Source: Temnothorax longispinosus (Eukaryota > Arthropoda > Insecta > Hymenoptera > Formicidae). From it: 64,000 nucleotides of DNA. Made by a program: the position numbers and the translations under genes. The notes under the pieces were generated by a model that was not told the origin of the DNA, did not search any database, and worked only from the letters and a program-made list of their open reading frames with translations. Position 1 is the stretch's first letter. Each line of letters begins with the position of its first letter. The stretch covers positions 2,108,001 to 2,172,000 of the forward strand of contig NC_092360.1 in assembly GCF_030848805.1 (NCBI RefSeq). Direction: 5' to 3'. Positions 22,161 to 33,726 of the stretch are shown one piece after another.

Positions 22161-23826
22161 ATGTTCTCGTTCCTCAGACAACTACTGATGGAAGACACAT
22201 CCGCAATCCATCAACTTGGTAACACATATAAATAATTTAGTCATATGTTTATGTAATAATTTTTTACCATTAATTCTTACTGTTAAACTTATCGTACTGT
22301 TTATACTTTATACAGAAACGATACCGGCCGAATCCGCTACAAGTATGAATATTAGTACGAAATTTTTGGAAGTTCTGAAATTGTCGTTTAAAATAAAGTA
22401 CATGGATGAAGACACTGCACCTGCTAAAATGAGAAACGAAATCAAAGCGACGGAGGAGAGAATGCATGTATTATTTCGTAATGTAATCGATGTTTCAACG
22501 GATCCAAAATTTATTGATGATATTGTTGCTTTAGCGGCAGCTTATTACAACATAGGCTTACAATATGTTTACCCTAAACATGACGATTCGAAAACCGCTT
22601 ACAGATATTTTTCAAAATGTATGAAACTGTTAGAAGGAAAGGTGTTAGACCGTAAAGCTATATTGACATCTATAGATGTACTTAACGAAATGAATTCAGC
22701 TTGTGAAAAAATCATCTTAAAGGAGTGTACTGAATTTTTGAATATGGCATTAGAACTATATGGTAAATACACACTGGAGGATAATTATCCTGATCCCGTC
22801 CACATAGCAAGTTTTGTTGGTATTAAAGAAAAAGAATCGAATCCTAGGACTATCTTGGACACTTTGCATCATAAAACTTTACAGGACTTAGGAGATAGAT
22901 ATTGTACAAGACCGAAAAATAAGCACATATTTGTAGGATGCATGAAAACCTTGATAAACAACCGAGTGAGGTACATGGTAGTTAACAAAAGAAAATTTGA
23001 TGACAAATGTCTTGATATGGCTTTAACCATATTCGATCTGTCGAAATACTTCTTAGCAAACAGTCATTTTGCTATAGCTAAAACTTACATTACTATGGCA
23101 GATTGTGTAATACACAAATTTGTTGAAGATAGATTGAAAACAGCAGGAAAAAAAGGGACAAGTAGTTATCAACTGCCTAAAAATTATATGGATGCTCGTG
23201 CCGTTAGATATGTATCTTGGGGTTCTTATGGAGTTTCTCTTTTACGTTTCCGGATGGAAAAATTCTCACAGAATAAGAAAAGCAAATCTGAGATAGAAGA
23301 TCTTATATTAAAATCAGAAACAAAATCTAAGGTGCCAGATTTATTGTTTTCTGTCTTAGAAAAACAACGTATAACCATTGAGATTGCAGAAACATGTATA
23401 TTAAATCTTGCTGATGCCAAATTGATTTCTAAAAAAACCTCGAAACTACTTGATACAGCGAGGGAATATTTTACTGCAGACTCTAACATTAAAATGTATG
23501 CAATGATAACACTTAAAATTTCGGATGCATACAAATATTTAGCAGGTTTTGAAGAACAAAGAGATGAGCAAATAAAACTACATAAACTGCGAGTAGAGTG
23601 TTTAGAGGACGTTCGTAAGAAATTTCGTACAGCAATTGACGATGATAGAGAATTACAAATCTACAGACGAATTTGTTACGAAGTTGTGACTTCATGTTCT
23701 ACGGTTATGGATTTAATGGTCGAGGAAACATATTACGACGAATCATTTAAAGAACTGTCAATGAAAGCTAATCAATATGCGAAAATAATCGCAGAAAATA
23801 TCAATTTTTATTTAAATACGGTTTAG
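22161..23826 (+). CDS. KIF-binding protein (KBP) family paralogue, copy 2
   Basis: Predicted 522 residues from exon 22161-22218 and exon 22316-23826, with a 97-nt intron (donor G/GTAACA, acceptor TTTATACAG). The long open frame that begins at 22216 starts inside this intron, so its first 34 residues are not protein. The chosen start follows an in-frame TGA at 22083-22085 with no other ATG between, and it matches copy 1. The same KBP motifs are present: YKYLAGFEEQ, KLHKLRVECLE and MDLMVE. The last 113 residues differ from copy 1 at one position (Lys to Glu after MDLMVE), whereas about 80 residues before them differ at roughly two in five positions. No frameshift or stop is seen, so the gene looks intact. 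As with copy 1, the C-terminal tail of the vertebrate family is missing. Function is inferred from the family only. Confidence 0.82.
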
Positions 23827-24128
23827 ATTTTTGTAAATATTAAGTACTTTATAAGATTTGTACGTTTCTCATTATTTGTAACTTTACATTGGAGAATATT
23901 ATTTTAATGCATTCTTCTACCGTATATGCATAAGAAACATAATTCACAATTAACAAAATATTTTTCCATTAATTATCTGTTCCGTTAAATATGACTGAGA
24001 ATGAATAATTCTTAAATGAGTCATATACCTTTTTATTTTTACATGATAGACACATGTGTAAAAATATTATTCTTACATTTAGTATACTTTCATATTTTTA
24101 TACTGACAATAATATGCAATAACTAGCA

Positions 24129-24134
24129 ATAAAA
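24129..24134 (+). terminator. Candidate polyadenylation signal, KBP-like copy 2
   Basis: AATAAA about 300 nt after the stop, at the position equivalent to that in copy 1. Confidence 0.35.
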
Positions 24135-24609
24135 TACAATCATATAAGATTATATATTATATACATTGTATACGTTAATTATATTCATTATATGTATACA
24201 TTATGTACATTTGTATAAGAGTATTTTTATTATAAAAATTATATAAGGTTATATAAATAATATAATTTATATAAATATATGATCTTGTATGTAAACAGAC
24301 AAGTTGTAAAAGTTATTAATATTCGCAAAATTGTGTGAAAAAAATATTAGGCAAAAGAATTGGAGTTTGTAATTTACTTTATTTGTTGAGTAAGCGATTT
24401 AAAGACAAATATATGTTCTATAGATTTAAATGCATTGACAACAGACTCTAGTATAATATTAATTTACCTTCTCAAAGCAGCGTGTTTGATTTTAAAGTAA
24501 TGTGTTATTGGTAACTTGAAAGACTTGCTCTGATAGTATCGAACGGATATTACGTGATTTCAACCGCTGTAACATTCGCAATAGCTCTGCGATAAAATAC
24601 GATGAAATA

Positions 24610-24970
24610 AAACAAATCTTAAAGCAAGTGTTGAAAGTGACTGTTCCTTGTCAAAATACAACCCTCCACCTGTCTTCTTAGCAATCTTCTCACTCTTTCA
24701 CAACGCTCGGTGTGTTGCATATTTCATTGAACCTGTTTTTAATACACTGACAAAGATTATTAATGTTGTCAACAGGCCACGAAAATTTATTTTAGATGTT
24801 CCCAAAAATCTGAGGATACCAGGGAACCACTGATGAATCATTCTTCGTGTCTCTTAAACATGACTGTAACGATGCATTTTGTGGACATACATTTATATGA
24901 ACTCTTTTGCTTATTTTGATAAGTAGAATACATCCCTGAAGTAACGGCCCACGTGTTACACCCTGTATAT
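24610..24970 (-). mobile_element. Decayed, internally deleted DNA transposon, unit 2
   Basis: Counterpart of 18640-19000, nearly identical in sequence. The minus-strand end reads TATACAGGGTGTAACACGTG. A short transposase C-terminal relic with stops follows. The 61-codon plus-strand frame (24648-24833) is shared with unit 1 but is more simply explained as a shadow of this relic. Confidence 0.5.
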
Positions 24971-25734
24971 ATTATCGACACAAACACATTTTTTTGTGTA
25001 TGTCTCTCTCTCTGTACTGCTTCTTTTAAAAATTTATAATTAATAGGAAGGAAATTAAAATTTAACTTTAATCTTTTTTATTTAAGTAGTCTTTTATTTT
25101 TATTTTGTTAAATCGATTGTAAAAATTGGGAAAGTTTTTATATGTTTATTTCTTTTATGCCAGTTAATTTACTTTTATCGACATTTTATACTGAGAACTG
25201 CGATTCCATGTGCTACGCGATTTACTGTTTATATTTGATAATCGTGATTTCAAAACATCACGAATACTCATATAGTAGCCATCAAGATAAACATTTACGT
25301 ATTCCTTCTCTGGGTTGACATGATGACAGATTAATAACGCATTTTTAGAAATCTAACACGACATCTTTCATGTACGTTATTCTTGTATCATTCAACATAT
25401 TATTAATTAGAATCATCGATACCGTACAACCGTTTTTGTAATTAATATATTTCCAAAACGCTTACAGTACTTCGTCCATTACTTGAATTAATCAATTTTC
25501 CAATAAACAGAACAGTTCTTGTATTTCAAATATAAAAACTATTAAAATAATAATATTATGATAAGTGTTATAATTGTTTATACCGTTTATACAATTAGAA
25601 CTGTATGCTATACTTTGAAGTGTCATGCATGCCGTAATAATCCAATTAAGATCTTGAATCATTAAATGGTATAACATGTATCGATGCACAAAGTATAATT
25701 TATTCGCAAGATGATTCTGCACGATTATATATAT
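24971..25734. other. Non-coding part of unit 2 up to the truncated junction
   Basis: AT-rich DNA aligned with 19001-19760. It ends in a TATATATAT run, after which the sequence switches to the equivalent of about 20790 (GCTTGGTAAGTGCTTGG), marking the deletion junction with unit 3. Confidence 0.6.
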
Positions 25735-26023
25735 GTTTGGTAGGTAAGTGCTTGGTGTGCAAAGAAACTAAACTTAACCGAAATCATTAAATCTACAAAA
25801 CAATTTACTCTTTACGATAATTATTTTACTCAAGCGGCATCATGAAATCTTATTCTTTAAACATTTGCTAAATTAAATCTTCTGTAAGTAAATTCTTAAA
25901 TTAAATTTTTCAAATCCTTAATTGTCGTGTAAATTTTTAGAGATTAAAATCAATCTACATCTTGTTACACGTTCTAACTGAAATGGATATTATAATTTGG
26001 ATTTATATATGTTATTATATAGA

Positions 26024-26056
26024 GTGTGAAATAAATGTGGGCCGCTACTTCAGGGA
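26024..26056 (+). mobile_element. Transposon end entering the gap
   Basis: GTGGGCCGCTACTTCAGGGA matches the end of the decayed transposon in the plus orientation, as at 21491 in unit 2. The rest is lost in the gap. Confidence 0.45.
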
Positions 26057-26556
26057 NNNNNNNNNNNNNNNNNNNNNNNNNNNNNNNNNNNNNNNNNNNN
26101 NNNNNNNNNNNNNNNNNNNNNNNNNNNNNNNNNNNNNNNNNNNNNNNNNNNNNNNNNNNNNNNNNNNNNNNNNNNNNNNNNNNNNNNNNNNNNNNNNNNN
26201 NNNNNNNNNNNNNNNNNNNNNNNNNNNNNNNNNNNNNNNNNNNNNNNNNNNNNNNNNNNNNNNNNNNNNNNNNNNNNNNNNNNNNNNNNNNNNNNNNNNN
26301 NNNNNNNNNNNNNNNNNNNNNNNNNNNNNNNNNNNNNNNNNNNNNNNNNNNNNNNNNNNNNNNNNNNNNNNNNNNNNNNNNNNNNNNNNNNNNNNNNNNN
26401 NNNNNNNNNNNNNNNNNNNNNNNNNNNNNNNNNNNNNNNNNNNNNNNNNNNNNNNNNNNNNNNNNNNNNNNNNNNNNNNNNNNNNNNNNNNNNNNNNNNN
26501 NNNNNNNNNNNNNNNNNNNNNNNNNNNNNNNNNNNNNNNNNNNNNNNNNNNNNNNN
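26057..26556. other. Assembly gap (500 N)
   Basis: Exactly 500 unknown bases, a round number that suggests a placeholder rather than a measured size. Comparison with unit 2 predicts about 3.9 kb of missing sequence, including a KBP-like gene. Confidence 0.95.
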
Positions 26557-26806
26557 ATTTCCAAATGCTTACTGTACCTCATCAATTGCTTGAACTAATC
26601 AGTTTTCCAACAAGCAGTGCAGTTCTTGGATTTCAAATATAAAAACTATATAAAAAAATAATATTATGATAAGTGCTGTAATTGTTTATATTAGAACTGT
26701 ACGCTGTACTTTGAAGTGTCATGTATGCCGTAATAATCAAATTAAGATCTTGAATCGTTAAATGGTATAATATTTATCGATGCACAAAATATAATTTATT
26801 CGCAAG

Positions 26807-27073
26807 ATGATGCTGCACGATTATATGATTGATTTGATTATATATGATCAAATAAAAGTCATGTTTACAAAACATTATTTGAATATCGTGCACTATGAAC
26901 TTCGGAAATTCCTAGGAAGATTATTCAAAATTCACGTTAGATACGCCGCTCAGACGTGTCCTGCGACAGAACAAGATTGTAGCCTTGAGCAATTTTATTT
27001 GAAGTATTTGTGCACCTCCAAGAGACTGTCACTTATTAATTTCTTAATTGATAATCGCGATGACTTCTTTTAA
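26807..27073 (+). CDS. Hypothetical 88-residue protein in the unit tail
   Basis: An open frame of 88 codons starts with two methionines and ends LINFLIDNRDDFF. The residues look protein-like, with cysteines in QTCPATEQDC and a leucine- and aromatic-rich C-terminal half. I do not recognise a family. The copy in unit 1 (19744-20058) is broken by an AT-rich insertion. It could instead be the end of a longer gene, a transposon relic, or non-coding. Confidence 0.3.
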   Translation: MMLHDYMIDLIIYDQIKVMFTKHYLNIVHYELRKFLGRLFKIHVRYAAQTCPATEQDCSLEQFYLKYLCTSKRLSLINFLIDNRDDFF

Positions 27074-28466
27074 TTTTTATTGCGTAGACTTTTTCATCTT
27101 CTACAAAAGGTAGATATTTGATTAAAATAAAATTGGCTTTAAAATATGAGGAAAGCAGTCTATTTTTAATAAAAATTATTTAAATTTGATGAAAATTAAA
27201 GTATAATGATATTTATTATTTTCACGATCCCCAATCGTGCACTAAATAATTAGGGCCAATTCACGAGAATTTTAGCGTCACATTGTAAATGATGGCACAA
27301 CCAGACGACAAGGGGAGAATCTATTTACGCTTCGTTCAAATAGTTTGTTTGACGATTGGCCAATTTTGAGGAGTATGAGCGTTTCAAAAATTTCAAGCAC
27401 GCATTCAGTCGAAAATAAACAGGATTCTTTGCCGGCTATTACATGTCGTAATGTCCGGTGAATACGAATGTACTTGCATGAATATATGATTAATAAAAGA
27501 ATTGAAATTTAATGACAAAATGTTGACAAGTATGAATATTGTATTAATATTGTGTTAATGAAATTGCTGTGGTATTTAAAACGCATAAATACTCTAAATA
27601 GACATACGTAAAATTGAACAAAAAATACGTTTAGAATCATATATCTTGGATTAAAAAATGAATCTGTAATATATTACAATTTTTAATTCTTATTTACTTA
27701 ATTACTTAATCTAATTTTCAGATTTGTATAAAAATTTGTTGCAATAACAGTTATTTCGTCATTTGTTGTAGTTATATTAATTATATTGTATAATTTTTTT
27801 TTAATTAAAACAATTTGAACAGTAAAAATCTTATTATCATATTTATTTAATTACTCACATACATCTGTACATGCAACTGAAAGGATTGGTTTGAGAGAAA
27901 ATCAATTTTTTTTGTTTGACGATAAAATGATACGCCAAATGGATTTTCAAGTATAATAAGCTAGTTCCTAGTTTCTTGTCAATTAGCGGCTATTTAAGCT
28001 TCTTCAGTATGTCTCCTGTCGCTTTGTTTCTGTCTTCCAAGGCAAGAAGTCAAGGAAATCATAGGACATTCATGAGTGTCAATGAATATATACGTAAACT
28101 TTGTAAGGAAAGTGTTACTACTACTTTTGTTATTCTAAAATTTCCTTTCGAGAGTTTTAGTCTTCTCTCCACACAAACTTCAACACTTTCTTAGTCAAAG
28201 ACGCGTGTTTCATCATAAAGCGAAAGAAAATTTGACATTGACGAAGATGATGATGACAGACCGCGTGTATGTGTTGGCAGCGCCATCAACTAATTTGATG
28301 CGTACTTAATATCTGCTCATAAATCAAGATTTAACTGCTACCTCGAGTTTTTCAGGATTGAAAGGTGTGATTTACAGTTCTGGCTATGTCTATTTAATTA
28401 CGATTCCTAATTATATATTTGTATCTTTATTAATAAAGTTTAATGTTTCAATCAGAGTCCTATTTA

Positions 28467-28496
28467 TATTCTCTAAAGTAATATTCTCTAAAGTAA
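28467..28496. repeat. 15-bp perfect tandem duplication
   Basis: TATTCTCTAAAGTAA occurs twice in direct succession. It is probably a replication-slippage product. Confidence 0.85.
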
Positions 28497-31400
28497 TTGA
28501 TATTTATCTGTCGGTAATTTTTTTTCTTACAAATAGCAATAATTTCTGTATTTATTAGAATAATTGAGATTCGATGTTCAATATATATTTATCTTCATCT
28601 CAATCGTCCTCTTTCTTGCTGGACAATATATCCAAAGTAATTTTTGGCAATGCGCCAGTCATGTTGCAGTCACCGAATAAACTGCTACAGCGGAAACCTT
28701 TCCGCCTAAGATTACAAAATAGTAAAAGAAGGCACATACCAGTACGAATACCGTCAAAAAATTCGAAATGTGCGACGTATTTCGAACACAACAAAACGCT
28801 CAAAGAATTTTAATGAAAACGTAAGGTGATAAACGATTCTAAGCTAAATTATAGTTAATAGAACAAAAACACGTGTATGGTACACAGATTTATTGATATA
28901 GTTTTTCATAACTGTTATGTCAGATCTAACACATAATTATCTAGCCATAATATTTCAGTTCATTAATAGCATGACTGCGTATTAATGAACTTCATGGATA
29001 ATCGGAGTGAGATGTCGCCCAACATGAAAATAGCTCGTTATAATAAACTGTTTGAGAAGATTGTGATTACAATTCCGATTCGAAATAATGACAAATAATT
29101 TTGTCAGATATAATAGATTTTTTAAACAAGTTATAATGATTATTATAATGTTTTCTAATATAAGTACCATTAATAGTTAATAATGATAATATTATTTATA
29201 ATGATAATAATGACAGTTAATAATATAATGGTAATATTATACCAAAGTAATATTATAATGAGATTGATTAAAAATAATTCCATTCCAATAGAACATATTT
29301 AATAAATGGAATATTTACTAATTTAAATTAAAGAACGTAGATAATGACATATGCATATATATAATATTTTACGTTTGTTTCTTATGCAAGCATCTCAGTA
29401 CAATTAAGAAACAGAGTATTTATAAGATCTGCGTATCTCATGTAATTATCATTGCACAATTCACTACTGTTTATCCCTTAAACTCCACAAATATGATATT
29501 AATTTGTAAGAGAAATCGACTGCTTAAATATTATATAATTCCAATTAAGCAATGAATCCGATATTCGACATGATTTTCACACGACACTTGGATATAATTT
29601 TACACGCCTATAAGTAATAAAAATGCATTGCACTTTACTGTACTTATATTTGTTTTCTACTCTATACTGGCATTCGTGGATTGCTCATCGAGCATTCGCA
29701 TCATCACTTATTTACGTGTTTGGATGAAGTGTCGTCACACACACTGATGTACGGAACACGAAAAGTGATTAACGCAGTCGGCGAGCATCAATGTACGGTT
29801 ATTTCTTCTTACTCGCACTGCTGCTGTCGCTGTGTCACCGTATCTCTGCCGGCAGTAAAACTGGCAGTAAAGTACGGTGTGTTAACGTCAGGTTTACGTT
29901 ATACTAGCCTTTCCGCGCGAGAAATGAGAGACCCAGGAGGAAGCTGCGACGACCTCGTAACTCTATCAAGAACCGGCGACTTGGCAAGCGTTCATAGGGT
30001 TACTTTGATGCTCAGCGCCGATATATACTTTGTGTGACGGTGGGCGTACCCACTTTTTTTACAGCCCATATTCCAAGTACGGACCCTTGCCTTGGTTCCT
30101 CGTCGATCTCAACGTTCTCAGCACCGGATCTCGAGACGGCGCGGCGTGTCAATTTGCGTGACACCCAGAAATTCTCGTGCGGTTGAGCAACTTCATAAAA
30201 GTTTCGCGCGCTTATCACGATCACACGGCGAATAAAGTAACTCGATAATCGTCGCCTCTTCTTCGTAAGTCTTTCTTGAAGTCTCACTACTTACAGACTC
30301 TGATTCATAGTCTATATGCACGGTGTTATAAATGAATATGCGTCGAACGCTATAAAGAATATAGATCTCGATATTAAGTCTTACGCGAGCATAGGAATAA
30401 ATCTAATTTACCAGGAACGGTAATATAAAATGATTGTAATTTGCAATTTATGATACCGATTATGTTTTAAAATGGTAGCAATCAAGTCACTCAGCAACTT
30501 GCGAGTGATTTTAGAACTTGGGAAGATATATATTTTATTATTTAAATATTTGATTTCCTCTATTCTCTCATTCAGACGGTGCAATATTAATATAATTAAT
30601 AATGATACACATAAATATATTATATTTGGCTATACATATTATATATTTTTTTATGCACTAAAAATTTATTTTTTGAATTGAATCAAGCCTGGTTATTCAT
30701 AAATTAGCTTAGTACAATATTACGTGAGTACCTAAGAATTTAAGGCAATACATATACAATCAAAAAGTTTTAATGTTAAGATTTTAATTAATTTATATAT
30801 TTAAAGTAATGAAGTTAATTATATTGAAGTTTATCATTTAACATAGGCTATATATATATAGATGTTTATTTAGCATAAATCAACTCGTCATTGTTATTCA
30901 CCCTTTATTTCTACGAAACGTTCTGGCTCCCTCGCTCTGTATTGCGAAAGTATCTATTATTCGCTTCAGACAGCTCCAAAAATACGTAGTCGCGACGTGT
31001 TGAATCGTAGAGCGCGGGTGCCGTGTCGCTTGCGCAATTTTACAAAGTACTCAAAGTAAAATCGGCGCTAAATTCTACAAACCGGCCAACTTCGCTCGGC
31101 AAACAAGGTGCACAGGTCCGCGTCCGCGTGTTATAGATGCGCGCATCCTTCCGTGCAAATCTTCGTCTTGTTGCTAATGCCCCATGAAACGCGCGGTGCA
31201 CCAGCGCCGCGCCGTACGAATTAAAGAAATGAAATATGTTAATGGAGTTCTCTCTTCTAAAGAGAGAACCGAGCAACGGATGGTATCTTGATTAAGGTGT
31301 CTGGCGGACGTTAGTCATTCCGGCCATCCGCTTTCCCCCAGTAGGAACTGCGAAAATCTAATTTTCGCGCTACCAGAAACTGAAAAAACCTGCGGGCGCC

Positions 31401-32442
31401 ACCTTCCACCCAGGCGACTTTCAGCCTTCTGCTCCTGTTTTCGTGGGCGCGTCCTACGCGTTCAATCTTTCACGCTTCGACGAAGACACGTGCGCCCTGC
31501 TTGTGTCAAGTAAAAATGCTCTATGCCTGCGTTCGCGTAATTGAATGGTTAATATAGCCAGTTATTTCGTGGCAATCACCACGATTGGTCGTTACGTGCT
31601 TATACGGTAAAACGCGGGGAAACGCTGATATCATTAACAGTTTTTTCCCCATATCGTACATAAAAAGAACGTACTCCGAGTTATGTAAAATCAATTACGA
31701 TAAAATATTTTAATATTAGTTATATATACATATATCAATTTCGCGACAGATCATGCCCTCGTTGTAGTTTTCAATACCTCGTCCATTCAGCTTTCACTTT
31801 TCGCGTGCACGCGATAATAATATTGGGGAACAGTTAAAAATTCACGCGGTATTTTAATTAAACCACGCTGCCAAATACCTACCGCTTTTCTACCGACCGG
31901 CTCTGTTTTATGTCGCGCGAAAAATTTTACAACACACGAGATAATTTAGGCGACGTTCGCCATACGTGCCTATCGCGCGCTAATTGAAGATACATTACAA
32001 ATACGTACGATTAACATCTGCTAATTGAAAACGCGTCGCTACAGTCGCACGGTAGCATACGTAGGGGCAGAGTGCAAAATGCCTAGTATATAACACATCT
32101 GGGATATAGACAGCGATATTAGAAACTCCGAGAAGACAACGCGGCTTCTTATAGCTTCGTAAATATTTCCCTCGTTGCGGAAAATAAAAGTTCGTCGCAT
32201 AATTTTTTTGATTTAAGTCGATAGAGCCGACCTTCTCCGATACCTAATCTCACCCATCTGCTCCTCCATGCCGCATCCTGGAATGTTTTATTACGATTGT
32301 TTGCGCCGCGAAATAGCGCTTGTTGATTGCTTGTTAATTGGAAATATGTCGGAAGGCTATTCACGTTCAAGAGGCCAGGGGGCAAGCGTATCTCAGACTC
32401 TTTAACGCCGGTAACCGCGAAGAGGCAAACGAAGCAGTTCGG

Positions 32443-32507
32443 AATAATATTATTGATGTTCAAGAATCTTCTCTCCGCGAAATAATATTATTGATGCTTA
32501 AGAATCT
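32443..32507. repeat. 27-bp direct repeat, 38-bp period
   Basis: Two copies (32443-32469 and 32481-32507) that start AATAATATTATTGATG and end AAGAATCT, with two mismatches, separated by 11 bp. Confidence 0.8.
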
Positions 32508-32804
32508 CCAGCCTGGTCTTCGCATCAATAAGCTTTCTCCTCGAAGCGCGAGACGCGCTGTACGTTGTATTTAGAGGTAAAAAATAACCGCGAAAGAATT
32601 CATTTACGAATAATAAACGAATGTGTGCGCTTGTTTAATTGCGCGTGAAATGAAATAATCGCAGGAGCAAATAATCGAGCGATTAATACGCATGTAATTA
32701 TGGGCATAATTTTTGTTTGTCTCTTCTTCATCGATAGATACAACTATTCGTAAGCAAATGCTTATTTAAAACAAAAGAAAGTCCAATGTAGCTTATTATG
32801 ATAA

Positions 32805-33722
32805 CCCTAGACATACTTCACTTATTTTTGGGGTGTCACGATACCCCAAACTTGTACCGCGTGTATATATTTCCAGAATGTTCTTAGAAAACTTTATAAT
32901 AGATAATTTTGTTTGTTGTTTAATAGGGAAGACGATAGTAGTCATCAATTTGCGGTAGTAAAAAAAAACAGTAAAAAAATTTTGAAAAACAAGAAAAAGA
33001 ACCAAAAATTGGGCTGAAATGACTATTTTTATAAAAAATGCTGTAGTTTTTCATAAAATTCACCGATTTTAAAATTTCCAACGGATTTTGAAAGACGAAT
33101 AGACAACCTTCAAGGGCATGTAAGCGATTTTTTCGTTTCTTAAAAAAAAACATATTTCTTTGAACATCTGAAATAGAGGAAATGACGAAAAACTGTCGGA
33201 TGGGAAAAATCGCAAGAAATGGAAAGTAAAACAGATTCTGTCGATTATTATTTATTTGAAAGGTAGTCAAAAGTTATAAAAGTATATGGAAACAGTAAAA
33301 TTAACTCCACAAAAACTTTACAAAGTTTTAATCAGCTGCTGTGCAAGAACAGCAAAAATGAAATAATTGACCGAATCTTAAACAATTATATATGAAACAG
33401 GGGTAGAATTTTTCCGGGGAGTGCTATAAAGTGTATAAATTTTTCGTTACCGATTTCACAAAAAATCTGAAATATACTTTACTGTGGTAAATGTCGAGCG
33501 TAAATGACTCACTGGGGTGTACGGACACCCCAAACGATTTTCTTTTTCGGTTTTCAGCTGCTGCACGCATCTAACGCACTCGCTGAATGACGGAGGTCGA
33601 CTGCCGGATGACTAAACTGAATTATGGTTAGGGTCTCGGTATGAAAACTAACCTTCCTAAGGCAGGGGCTCAATTTGAATTTCGCGTGGGGTCCCGTAAC
33701 ACCCCAGTGAGTATGTCTAGGG
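32805..33722. mobile_element. piggyBac-like non-autonomous element, 918 bp
   Basis: The left end is CCCTAGACATACT and the right end is its complement AGTATGTCTAGGG. The flank is ATAA on the left and TTAA on the right, read as a TTAA target duplication with one mutated base. CCCT-type ends with TTAA targets are the hallmark of piggyBac elements. There is no transposase gene: the minus-strand frame 32920-33270 is low complexity. Three 18-bp hairpin modules of the form GGGGT...ACCCC occur at 32830-32847, 33514-33531 and 33688-33705. Two are next to the ends and one is internal. Confidence 0.75.
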
Positions 33723-33726
33723 TTAA

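Larger units (their letters stand above)
20207..25734. repeat. Tandem segmental duplication, unit 2
   Basis: Second copy of the unit that starts at 14411. It contains a KBP-like gene and the same accessory elements in the same order. Compared with unit 1 it has an extra insertion of about 200 bp near 21490-21700, a shorter foldback element, and no tail block: its right end is cut near 25735 and joined to a truncated third unit. Confidence 0.8.
25735..27204. repeat. Tandem segmental duplication, unit 3 (truncated, contains assembly gap)
   Basis: The left part (25735-26056) matches 20786-21070 plus 21491-21525 of unit 2. The right part (26557-27204) matches 25448-25730 of unit 2 and then the unit 1 tail block (19744-20200). 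The KBP-like gene and its 3' flank are expected between them, where the sequence is unknown. The foldback MITE is absent at its expected place. Confidence 0.75.
27205..32800. other. Non-coding stretch downstream of the tandem array
   Basis: Mostly AT-rich. Noted inside are a perfect 15-bp tandem duplication (28467-28496), an AT-rich low-complexity run (about 29110-29280), a moderately GC-rich block at 29680-30290 with opposing chance frames, a GC-rich block at 31000-31560, and a 27-bp direct repeat at 32443-32507. No splice-bounded exon is supported. A frame at 28574-28813 faintly recalls a piggyBac transposase C-terminus but is too weak to call. Confidence 0.45.

Noticed and set aside
22216..22315. 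Methionine at 22216 as the start of KBP-like copy 2
   Set aside because: It lies at the donor site of the 97-nt intron. The 34 residues upstream of the acceptor have no counterpart in copy 1.
25962..26642. Open frames of 187-226 codons across the N block
   Set aside because: They exist only because the 500 unknown bases contain no stop codons.
28574..28813. Possible piggyBac transposase C-terminal relic
   Set aside because: Only a short Cys/Phe/His/Lys pattern near the end resembles the family. There are no paired cysteines and no catalytic region.
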